25,310 nt of DNA from JBCBSS01 sp039819065 (lineage in GTDB: Bacteria > Bacteroidota > Bacteroidia > Cytophagales > Cyclobacteriaceae), in the NCBI GenBank assembly GCA_039819065.1, contig JBCBSS010000119.1, forward strand, positions 1-25,310, given 5' to 3'. Both the position numbers and the translations under genes were made by a program. The notes below the pieces were generated by a model. The model made no database searches and was not told the DNA's origin. It was given only the letters and a program-made list of their open reading frames with translations. Of this stretch, positions 9,801 to 16,298 are shown piece after piece; within the stretch, counting starts at the first letter, position 1, and the number at the start of each line of letters is the position of its first letter.

Positions 9801-12800
9801 GGCAGTGATGTCGTCAAATTCTAGTATATCGGTTTTGCTCAGCGCGATATCAACACTAAGAGGTGGCAGATCTATGTCAATGGTTTTCTCTATTGTTTTG
9901 CTTATGGCGTTCCTGGTCACAGTCAATCTGACCAACAATGGGAACCCGGTCAAATTCACGGTAGGGTTATAAGCCGTAGATGTCTGCCCATCTCCAAATT
10001 CCCACAAATAAGTACTGCCTTTTACATGGGAAAAAGTGGGCGTAAAATTAACGGTACCTGCGCCGGACACAAAGGTAAAGTCAAGGTCAAAGCAAAGACC
10101 GGCTTCTTCTTCCGGGGTGGCATACTTATAGTGATAATCATGGTATTGCAATAAATTACCTTCGTGATCCTTAGTTGATACCAATCGGCCAAAGCAGTCA
10201 TATTGGTAACAGGTGGTAATGTCATTGACGTCGGTAGCCGTTATCAGTCCTTTCATTAATTCATAGGTGAAGGTAGTCATACGGGCTTGCACCGGATAGA
10301 TACGTACTTCATCCAAGGGCACATTACCTTGTCCAATTTGTATAGAGGCTGTCGGTAGGGTGATTTGAGATTTGTTGAAAGTCCATTGATCAGATTCGTA
10401 AGTCCAGTAACTGAGCCAGTAATCACCTGCATCATCCGGAAGGTCAGGAATGAGATAAGAGCCTATATGGCTTTTACTTCCGGTCTTACTTTCATAAGAG
10501 ATATTGGTTTCATCACTTTCAAAACTGGTATGAAATACATTCTCAGGGGCAGCATTCTGTATCTCAGCTATCACCTGATCATGTTCATCCCATAGAAAGG
10601 TGGTTTCGAAACCATCTGTTTCATTCAGTTCTAACTCGCCTCCTGTAGTGTATTGGAAGCTACTTCTAGGTTCATAACGCCCATCAGCCAATAGATTATC
10701 AGTATTGTCGGCTAAGTTATCGACAAGCACATCTGATTCAAATTTGTAGTAGACTGCCGGTCTGTCATTCTCATAATTCATGATCTCCGACATGCTCAGT
10801 TTATCGTTTTGCCAGACTTGCTTTTCTATTTGGTAATCGAGTAAATGCCTGTTGGTCATTGATTGCAAGTGGGGTTCAGTGAACTGGAATGGGTATTTGA
10901 TCACCGCGCCAATCACGTCACCTTCGCTAGTAGTGGTATTCGAGCGAGTGACCAGCATGTGATCAGGATCATCATATTCGAAAGTGGTGACATTACTAAC
11001 GAATTCGTTAGGGTTATCTTGATTGTAAGTTATTTCTTCAGTTTGGTCAAGGTAAAACCATTCTGAAATCATACTATACTGATACCAGTTGTAGATATTC
11101 CTGGTTTCTTCCATAGCGGGTTCATCACCAAAGCACTGGCTTCTTTTGTAGAATGAAGCCATCAATACTTCTACCGTGTTGGCGTTCTTATCGCTATAGT
11201 GATTGATGATACTTTTGACAGGTTTGTCATCAGCGTCAAATATATCCTGTCTCAAAAGGTTTCCCCTCCGCCAATCATAGCTAATAAGGGGAGCTGACAA
11301 CACACTTTTTGCTCCCTGTACTCCATTCACATCAGGAAAGTAAGTAAATGTGTTTTCCTCACGTCCGTTATATCCAACGGTTGCATCCCCTGTGCTTACG
11401 GTCACCTTTTTATAGCCTATATGATTGCCTCTTGTGGCTCCTAACTGGGATACGTTACTAGAATAAAGCACTTCATAGCCACATTCGTACTCACTGCCTA
11501 CAAGTGTTCCCGGGATATTGCTGAAACAATCGTATTCTGCTACCACGTGCAAAAAATCACTGTTATAATTGATCCTTCTCATTAGCACACCGCTGGACAG
11601 TGTGGTATTTCCCTGTTCTAGCGTATAGGTGTAGTTTTTGGTATTGGCTATGTTTCCGTAATCATCATAATTGATGATCTTCTGAATCCTGATACCTCCT
11701 GTGGTTTGTTTATCGGCAATGTTCTTAGTTTTGTAGGTGAGCGTACCAGAAATTTCTGATTGGCCGAAGTTTTGAAAGCTCGCTACCAGCTCATATTGGC
11801 CCGGGTCGTTGATACTGATATTAATAGCATCACTAAGTACACCCGGGTTGGGGCCATTGCCCACAGTAGCATAGTCATAAAACCTTTCGGCAATTACTTC
11901 TAACGTGCCTTGTTTTCTGAGCACAACCTTGGCTGTGGCGGGATCATTTGGTGTGTCATTTACCCCCAAATCCAGATTGGCCTCCACGCTTAAACGAACG
12001 GTTTGGCTGTGATCGATAGTCAATGTTTCTATGTTAGTCTCATTGCCCTGGTAAGAAGCTCTGGATTGCAAACTGGGCAGGAAATCAATCTTCTCAACGT
12101 TACCGCCTGTCTCATTGGCCTGGCTAATGAAACTGTAGTCGTGGGGTTCAAATACGAACTCTGTTCTCCCTCCGGTAGGATAAGTGATCTGTTGAAGTAC
12201 TCCATTTGTACCGCGTGATGCACTAGGCTCTCTATCTGCTCCTGTGCCATGATATACCTGTCCTTCCAAATAGCGCGGAATGTAGGTCTTATTGCTCGTT
12301 TTTCCATTGTAGAAGCCCCAATGATCTACTGCGAAGGAATCACCAAATGGTAAGTTCTTATTGAAATAATCAAACTGGTAAGCCGGTTTAGCCATATCAC
12401 CTGTCTTTTCCTGCACTTCATCGAGATACATACGGCCGCCAGCGTAAGATTGCCGGAGCTCAAAAGCTCTTATTAGGTTATCGTTGATATCAAAAATGGC
12501 CACTTTTTCCAGCCTGCGGGCACCGATGAGGTCATCTCTGAATTCATCTGCATAAAACCGAACATACCCGTTGGTAAAGTCAATTCTATCTAGAATTTTC
12601 TGATTGAGTACCGTATTTTGAGAGAATGAGATTCCTCCTCTCAGCTCATTAGTGCCTTGACAGACCTGTTCTTCAAATTGACGAAGGAGGTACTTGGTTT
12701 CTGATTGATTGATGTTTAGCTCCAGGTTACCACCATCCTTGTAGTGAAAAGTAATATCATCGGAACGCCCAGGGGCCGTAATTTGGGTGAGATACCAACT

Positions 12801-13523
12801 GGTCACAGCCTGAGAAACAGAAGGGCTGTTGTTACTACCAGTTACTGTTCTGGTCTTCTCTCTGGCATCCTCTTGTTGATTGCCGAATTTGTATTTGAAG
12901 CCATTGGGCAGGGTGACGGTAAAGTTATCGATCTCGTCACTCAGAATGTTGTACTCTACTTTCATATTCTGAAAGGGTATAACATGTGGCGCACCAGTCT
13001 CGTCCAACACGAATTTGCCACTGTAACCGGCGAAATTAAAATTGAAAACGTCGGGTTCACCGTCTTCGAAATTACCTATTATATTAAATAGAAATACCGA
13101 GTCTTCTTTATTCAGGTTACTATCCCAGTTTCTTACTTTAGACCCTGTATTGAGATAACCAAAGTCACTTTCGTCTGGCAAGCCTCTTACAGTACGTGTA
13201 ATCACGCCTCCGGCATTCATAGTCCAACCGCTTCCAACCCAGCTAGATGATTCTTCAACCTTGATTAAGGAATGATAACTGAGTGATAGGGCCAGGCCAA
13301 TATTACCTGATTGGATACTATATAGTGGGATTTGAATGTTCGGAGTCCCGGTATACAAATTCACGGGGATATCCCCGTATTTTCCCAATGCAGCGGCATC
13401 AGGGGACGGTGGTACGATGTTCTTTCCTACTTGGTTGAAATCCTGGGCTGTACTATACAGCCATAGGATCATGCACAGTGCAGAAAGCACTACTTTCCTT
13501 CTGGAGTTGATCTTGTCTTTCAT
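6894..13523 (-). CDS. Giant SpvB/RHS-like surface protein with PKD and five Ig-like/Kre9-KNH-like composite repeats
   Basis: 2209 aa, starting at ATG 13521-13523. Residues 1-27 are a signal peptide (RRKVVLSALCMILWLYSTAQ). Residues about 30-1140 match the N-terminal part of Bacteroidota RHS/SpvB-type proteins (VNLYTGTPNIQIPLYSI, LALSLSYHSLIKVEESSSWV, GSGWTMNAGGVITRTVRGLP; near 1084 a YD motif, MKGLITATDVNDITTCYQYD ... FGRLVSTKD). A PKD domain follows (about 1143-1215; YLWEFGDGQTSTAYNP). Next come five units of about 180 aa (about 1218-2116), each an Ig/PKD-like half (SGGSGxYxxYEWWxNN) plus a half like the fungal Kre9/KNH family (GExYxIxW ... VNIKLLKDG ... FEI). A Gly-rich linker and a final Ig-like module end the protein. 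It is the first gene of the operon. Family knowledge suggests a shell or scaffold acting with the downstream DUF6443 partner; that is inference. Nothing indicates an enzymatic active site. Confidence 0.9.
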   Translation of the reverse strand: MKDKINSRRKVVLSALCMILWLYSTAQDFNQVGKNIVPPSPDAAALGKYGDIPVNLYTGTPNIQIPLYSIQSGNIGLALSLSYHSLIKVEESSSWVGSGWTMNAGGVITRTVRGLPDESDFGYLNTGSKVRNWDSNLNKEDSVFLFNIIGNFEDGEPDVFNFNFAGYSGKFVLDETGAPHVIPFQNMKVEYNILSDEIDNFTVTLPNGFKYKFGNQQEDAREKTRTVTGSNNSPSVSQAVTSWYLTQITAPGRSDDITFHYKDGGNLELNINQSETKYLLRQFEEQVCQGTNELRGGISFSQNTVLNQKILDRIDFTNGYVRFYADEFRDDLIGARRLEKVAIFDINDNLIRAFELRQSYAGGRMYLDEVQEKTGDMAKPAYQFDYFNKNLPFGDSFAVDHWGFYNGKTSNKTYIPRYLEGQVYHGTGADREPSASRGTNGVLQQITYPTGGRTEFVFEPHDYSFISQANETGGNVEKIDFLPSLQSRASYQGNETNIETLTIDHSQTVRLSVEANLDLGVNDTPNDPATAKVVLRKQGTLEVIAERFYDYATVGNGPNPGVLSDAINISINDPGQYELVASFQNFGQSEISGTLTYKTKNIADKQTTGGIRIQKIINYDDYGNIANTKNYTYTLEQGNTTLSSGVLMRRINYNSDFLHVVAEYDCFSNIPGTLVGSEYECGYEVLYSSNVSQLGATRGNHIGYKKVTVSTGDATVGYNGREENTFTYFPDVNGVQGAKSVLSAPLISYDWRRGNLLRQDIFDADDKPVKSIINHYSDKNANTVEVLMASFYKRSQCFGDEPAMEETRNIYNWYQYSMISEWFYLDQTEEITYNQDNPNEFVSNVTTFEYDDPDHMLVTRSNTTTSEGDVIGAVIKYPFQFTEPHLQSMTNRHLLDYQIEKQVWQNDKLSMSEIMNYENDRPAVYYKFESDVLVDNLADNTDNLLADGRYEPRSSFQYTTGGELELNETDGFETTFLWDEHDQVIAEIQNAAPENVFHTSFESDETNISYESKTGSKSHIGSYLIPDLPDDAGDYWLSYWTYESDQWTFNKSQITLPTASIQIGQGNVPLDEVRIYPVQARMTTFTYELMKGLITATDVNDITTCYQYDCFGRLVSTKDHEGNLLQYHDYHYKYATPEEEAGLCFDLDFTFVSGAGTVNFTPTFSHVKGSTYLWEFGDGQTSTAYNPTVNLTGFPLLVRLTVTRNAISKTIEKTIDIDLPPLSVDIALSKTDILEFDDITATANVTGGTGAYSRYEWWVNNQNPTEASNTFLFTAFSNTSTINVRVYDSFGNTAEASVPIDVQAFGLIFTAGSCALKGETYLIEWNRNGEPEDNVNIKLLKDGAFIEDIGDELSLHISPLSWAIPLQSTLPVGGGYEILVELKSNTNIRVKSAPFEIKNALNASISFNTPIIKSSDIVTATASVSGGSGQYDIYEWWINDSPINIGDDTFTFTAAPGTNQVLLKVQDSEGQRATATRSFDAAFIDVDFPPMGTTTLTAGQSYPVGWTFGGVSAEPGTKIKLELLKSSTVVNTVEVSLSSQAFNWTVPTSSGGTGYTLRISLKDDPTLFDVSDPFEVIDPFVVSMALNKSTILEFDEVIATATPSGGSGTYTQYEWWVNNQSPITGTANYQFTAFSNNTSVSVRVYDSQGRTATATRTFNVESLNMIFSSDGGHVIKGESYNIEWSRNGGAEDDVNIKLLKDGVFVQDIADRFSLHTSPFTWSIPASSTLALGSNYQVLIELRSNTEVFVKSNPFEISDPMSVSLSLNPSRIKPFVPVTATASVSGGSGTISTYEWWTNNTPVTTGGSTFTFTPDLNTTEVNVKVYDANGRTVTRKRIFELTYIDVDFPPAGTTILTRGQTYPINWTYSGIDDDPSNKVDLRLYKSGTLVQSLSVAIASGGYSWTVPSSIGTGSNFKWRVSLQGDNTIFDESNAFQVITPLSASISLNKSTILDGDAVRATASVSGGSGSYTTYEWRTNASGWTSGTSSTFDFTAFNNSSPVTLRVTDSYGTTVTATRSFSVNDFNISFFPPNGEAEHGETYPIDWSLNGVAVDNVNIKLMRNGNFVADIADRFSLHVPPFNWTVSSSLATQAGYKVRIEDRSNTAVFVESFPFEIKTPSSGGGGGGNWTLNLTVDNARNVTANVSGCSTSKTYKWYRRNGGSWTLISGESNRTLATPTGVTEVRAEVTACGATKTEEIDVPPVIGDGFN
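7170..9870 (-). repeat. Five tandem composite protein repeats in ABABA order
   Basis: Read on the minus strand, unit boundaries fall near 9870, 9330, 8790, 8250, 7710 and 7170, so each unit is about 540 bp (180 aa). Units 1, 3 and 5 share the KNH-type half with NVNIKLLKDG, DIxDxxSLHxxP and RSNT ... PFEI. Units 2 and 4 share the variant YIDVDFPPxGTTxLTxGQxY and WTVPxSxGTG. Units of the same type are more alike than neighbours, so the real period is about 1080 bp. At DNA level the copies have diverged clearly, which indicates old duplication. Confidence 0.85.
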
Positions 13524-13599
13524 AAATGGTTTTTCTCTCTCTTAAATCTTTTTAGTCCTGATTGATTCAAGATTGATTTGTCTGGTCTTGTGATCGCGG

Positions 13600-13637
13600 C
13601 TATTGAATTGGTGGCTGTTGAATTACCAATTCAATAG
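13600..13637. promoter_or_regulatory. Perfect 13-bp inverted repeat upstream of the giant operon
   Basis: CTATTGAATTGGT at 13600-13612 is matched by ACCAATTCAATAG at 13625-13637, with a 12-nt spacer that carries a third copy of TTGAATT. The site is 77-114 bp before the ATG of the 2209-aa protein. It could be an operator or, in RNA, a stable hairpin in the leader. No T-run follows it on either strand, so an intrinsic terminator is unlikely. Confidence 0.6.
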
Positions 13638-13907
13638 TACTTGATGGAATCTCAAAAAAGTCTTTTTACATAGGCTATTGAGATAACTTCATTTTCAAGT
13701 TCTAGTCCGCTCAAACAACCTTTTGCCCTTGCGAACTATCGAAGTCCTAAATTACACAAAAGTCTTTAGTCTACATTGAATTGTGCTTAAAAATTTGCCC
13801 TTAAAAAAAATGATACTATTCAAACCTGAACTTGACCTACTGCACCGCTTGTCAACACATGCTCAAAAGTAATTTGTTCATGAAAAAGCTTTCTTAAAGA
13901 ATGGAGC

Positions 13908-13915
13908 TATTTTTG
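13908..13915 (+). promoter_or_regulatory. Candidate -7 element of the sigma-factor gene
   Basis: TATTTTTG fits the Bacteroidota -7 consensus TAnnTTTG exactly and lies 56 bp before the ATG at 13972. A TTTG is present at 13873-13876, but the spacing of 31 bp is longer than the usual 17-23 bp, so the -33 element is not supported. Confidence 0.3.
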
Positions 13916-13971
13916 TGCTCGATGGTATTTAACTACGATTGTTTACAATTTCGGAATTATGTTATTACTAT

Positions 13972-14565
13972 ATGACTTATAAGGAGCTCGAAAGCCTAAC
14001 TGAAGACCTTAGGAATGGGGATAATTCTGGCTTGAAGGAAATCTTTGAGACTTATTCTCATTACTGTATTACGAAGCTTAAATTCAAAACTTCCTGTACG
14101 CATGAGGATGCTGAGGACATTTTTATAGAATCGGTGATGAACTTCAGGGAAAAGGCAATTCAGGGGAAAATCAAGTTCTTGAGCAGTATCAAGAGTTACT
14201 TGTTTACCACTTGTTACAACATGTGGTCGGTACAATATCAGGCTCAAAAGAACAAACAGAAGAAGTTGTCTAACGTGAAGGATTTTTTATATGAAGAATA
14301 TGATCACGACATACTATCGGCTGAGGAAGATGATGATAACTATCGCGAATTACTGAAAATAGCACAAACATCATTCGATCAGTTGTCGGAAAAGTGCAAA
14401 GACATTCTGTCCTTTTTTTATATAGAAAAAATGAGAATGGAAGAAATTGCTGGAATTGTTGGACTTGCCAACGCATCTGTAGTAAAAACAGCTAAATCAC
14501 GATGTTTCCGCAAATTGATGGAGTTTGTAAAACAAGCTCAAGGAAAAGATATCAAACCCAAATAG
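13972..14565 (+). CDS. RNA polymerase sigma-70 family (ECF-like) sigma factor
   Basis: 197 aa from ATG 13972 (MTYKELESLTEDLRNGDN). A TTG at 13939 would add 11 poorly conserved-looking residues and is less likely. Region 2 is seen at about 15-80 (IFETYSHYCITKLKFK, EDAEDIFIESVMNF, IKSYLFTTCYNMW). The C-terminal region 4 helix-turn-helix is at about 130-180 (FDQLSEKCKDILSFFYIEKM, MEEIAGIVGLANASVVKTAK). The acidic stretch between them (LSAEEDDDNYREL) is a normal linker. The stop is one base before the ATG of the TPR membrane protein, so the two are translationally coupled, as for a sigma/anti-sigma pair. It should direct RNA polymerase to a specific regulon; the divergent surface-protein operon is the obvious candidate target (inference). 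Confidence 0.85.
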   Translation: MTYKELESLTEDLRNGDNSGLKEIFETYSHYCITKLKFKTSCTHEDAEDIFIESVMNFREKAIQGKIKFLSSIKSYLFTTCYNMWSVQYQAQKNKQKKLSNVKDFLYEEYDHDILSAEEDDDNYRELLKIAQTSFDQLSEKCKDILSFFYIEKMRMEEIAGIVGLANASVVKTAKSRCFRKLMEFVKQAQGKDIKPK

Positions 14566-14566
14566 C

Positions 14567-15307
14567 ATGGCTTTAAGTGAAGGCGATAAAACATTAATTG
14601 AAAAATATCTTGATGCTGATCTTAGCGATCAAGAGTCTGAGGCGTTTGAGCAAAAAATGACTGATTCTAAGGAGTTTGCTGAAGAAGTTAAACTCTCAAC
14701 CGGTGTATTGAACGCCATTGCGTCCCATCAAAAGCAAGCGTTGCGTACAGAACTGCGTAATATGTACGATGAGGCCAAACAGGAAGGCACCATCCTAAAA
14801 AACACGCGCGCAAAATACTGGCCTTGGATTGCCGCGGCCTCGATATTGCTAATCCTGACCGTTTTGTACTTTATCCAGCCTGGTTCTATCAACCATGAGC
14901 AAATCTATACTAGTTATTATAAGGCCTATCCGGCCAGCCCCAATACGCGCAGTGTCCAGGTTGAAAAATATGATGTGGCCATGGAAGCTTATCGAAAAGA
15001 GGACTATGAGACAGCATTAGCGGGTTTTCAAGCACTTGGTGAAGGGGCTGATTTTGATGCCAAGACTTACATTTTTATAGGAAACTGTGAGCTCAATTTA
15101 GGACAGGGCAGCGAGGCAGTCAAAACTTTCGAGAAGGTGATCAACGAAGGCTCTCAGTTGGAAAAACAATACGCTTATTGGTACCTGGCTCTGGCTCATC
15201 TTAAAAGCGGAGACGTATCGAAAACGAAAGAGACACTCAACAATATTATTCAACAGGAGATGATTTATCAACCAGAAGCCGAAAAGCTACTCACCGAGTT
15301 CGATTGA
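14567..15307 (+). CDS. Single-pass membrane TPR protein, probable anti-sigma-type partner
   Basis: 246 aa. The N-terminal cytosolic part (1-80) has the look of an anti-sigma zinc-less domain (LIEKYLDADLSDQESEAFEQ, then FAEEVKLSTGVLNAI). One membrane helix lies at about 85-103 (WPWIAAASILLILTVLYFI). The part predicted outside the cytoplasm holds TPR units (about 129-240; AMEAYRKEDYETALAGFQAL, TYIFIGNCELNLGQGSEAVK, YAYWYLALAHLKSGDVSKT). The gene follows the sigma factor after a single base. The architecture suggests holding the sigma factor at the inner membrane and sensing through the periplasmic TPRs; this role is inferred from arrangement, not from a named family. Confidence 0.75.
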   Translation: MALSEGDKTLIEKYLDADLSDQESEAFEQKMTDSKEFAEEVKLSTGVLNAIASHQKQALRTELRNMYDEAKQEGTILKNTRAKYWPWIAAASILLILTVLYFIQPGSINHEQIYTSYYKAYPASPNTRSVQVEKYDVAMEAYRKEDYETALAGFQALGEGADFDAKTYIFIGNCELNLGQGSEAVKTFEKVINEGSQLEKQYAYWYLALAHLKSGDVSKTKETLNNIIQQEMIYQPEAEKLLTEFD

Positions 15308-15318
15308 CATTCAAATGA

Positions 15319-15351
15319 GCTAAAGTTCGGAAACTTTAGTGCAGATTTTTT
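15319..15351 (+). terminator. Probable intrinsic terminator of the sigma/TPR operon
   Basis: CTAAAGTT (15320-15327) and AACTTTAG (15332-15339) form a perfect 8-bp stem with a CGGA loop, and six T residues follow at 15346-15351. The six-base gap between stem and T-run and the AT-rich stem lower the confidence. It sits 12 bp after the TGA of the TPR gene. Confidence 0.5.
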
Positions 15352-15399
15352 ACCTTCATAACCTACTTATTACCAATATTTTAGAATTTATCAGCAAGT

Positions 15400-15419
15400 A
15401 TTGATAATAAAATATCAAT
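15400..15419. promoter_or_regulatory. Short inverted repeat before the first response regulator
   Basis: ATTGATA (15400-15406) and TATCAAT (15413-15419) are perfect inverted copies separated by ATAAAA. The site is about 57-76 bp before the TTG start of the response regulator. It may be an operator, but in AT-rich DNA a 7-bp match can be chance. Confidence 0.3.
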
Positions 15420-15475
15420 GCATTGGACTAATATTGTTTGTATATTTTTTAAACGGTTAATCTCAAGGTTGACAA

Positions 15476-15880
15476 TTGAATACAAATAATCAAAGGAGTA
15501 AGGATAAGACCATTCTTATTGTAGAAGACGAAATGATTATAGCTATGGACATCAAATATAGTTTGATGGACATGGGTTACACAGACTTATCAATCGTGTT
15601 CTCAGGAGAGAAGGCACTGGAAGTCATTGAACAAAAAGACTTCGATCTCATTTTTATGGATTTGAGATTGGCTGGTGGTATGGATGGCATTGAAACTGCT
15701 AAAGCCATTCTTGACAAGAAGCATATTCCTATTGTCTTTACCACTGCTAACATTGATGAACAAATCTTGAATCAGCTGGGAGAAATCTCCGCTTATGGTC
15801 ATGTATCTAAGCCAATGAACCAAGATGACATTCGAACTACCATGTCCACGGTGTTCGAAAAGGCTAACAATGGGCGTTAG
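15476..15880 (+). CDS. Single-domain response regulator (CheY-like), TTG start
   Basis: 134 aa, one receiver domain with no output domain. Key residues are the acidic pair E17/D18 (ILIVEDE), the phospho-acceptor D62 (DLIFMDLRL), T89 (IVFTTAN) and K112 followed by P113 (HVSKP). The start must be the TTG at 15476: the codon two places upstream is TGA (15470-15472), and the first ATG lies inside the receiver core. Its 3' end overlaps the convergent response regulator by 17 bp. It may take phosphate from one of the two nearby hybrid or phytochrome-type kinases; partner assignment is inference. Confidence 0.88.
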   Translation: MNTNNQRSKDKTILIVEDEMIIAMDIKYSLMDMGYTDLSIVFSGEKALEVIEQKDFDLIFMDLRLAGGMDGIETAKAILDKKHIPIVFTTANIDEQILNQLGEISAYGHVSKPMNQDDIRTTMSTVFEKANNGR

Positions 15881-16265
15881 AATACTTAAGAATAACCCTT
15901 CTTAGCTCAGACCTGAACCGATCAATCTGCATAGGTTTGACGAGATACTCCAATGCTCCGTGCTCCATGCTGGCACTATAATCTTCGTGTAATTCAGATG
16001 AGGTAAACATTACAACAGGTACCTGCTTGAGTATATCATGAGCCATTATTTTCTTTAACAACTCAAGGCCGTCCACCTTAGGCAGCTTTATATCAAGTAG
16101 AATTAATCGTGGTTCTATTTCATTGAGTTGCGTGCCATTGAGCAGATTTGATAAAACCTCAGAATCGGAGTACCATACAATGTTTATTTCCGGGTCAATT
16201 TCTTTGGCTATTATGTTGGTCAACTTAGCGTCTAACGGGTCGTCCTCTATCAATAATATTTCCAT
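15864..16265 (-). CDS. Single-domain response regulator, Rcp1-like, partner of the CheB/CheR-kinase
   Basis: 133 aa, receiver domain only. Acidic pocket D8/D9 (LLIEDDPLD), phospho-acceptor D58 (LILLDIKLPKVDGLEL), T88 (VVMFTSS) and K110-P111 (YLVKP). The sequence resembles the Rcp1-type regulators that often accompany phytochrome or CheB-CheR-kinase genes. It begins 33 bp after the stop of the CheB/CheR-histidine kinase on the same strand, so the two should form an operon and a phosphotransfer pair. No DNA-binding domain is present, so the output must go through protein contact or a phosphorelay. Confidence 0.9.
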   Translation of the reverse strand: MEILLIEDDPLDAKLTNIIAKEIDPEINIVWYSDSEVLSNLLNGTQLNEIEPRLILLDIKLPKVDGLELLKKIMAHDILKQVPVVMFTSSELHEDYSASMEHGALEYLVKPMQIDRFRSELRRVILKYSNAHC

Positions 16266-16298
16266 TCAGGTGTGCTTACGAAATCTTTAACATTAAAG

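Larger units (their letters stand above)
13524..13971. other. 448-bp divergent intergenic region
   Basis: This lies between the giant surface-protein operon (minus) and the sigma-factor gene (plus), so it should hold both promoters. It is AT-rich and no coding frame was convincing. It contains a perfect 13-bp inverted repeat (13600-13637) and one exact match to the Bacteroidota -7 consensus on the plus strand (13908-13915). No matching CAAAnnTA was found for the minus-strand operon, which would be consistent with control by an alternative sigma factor but does not show it. Confidence 0.7.

Noticed and set aside
13654..13667. Short A-run/GTC/T-run hairpin in the divergent leader as a terminator
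   Set aside because: The stem is only A-T pairs and no gene ends next to it, so it is not supported as a terminator.
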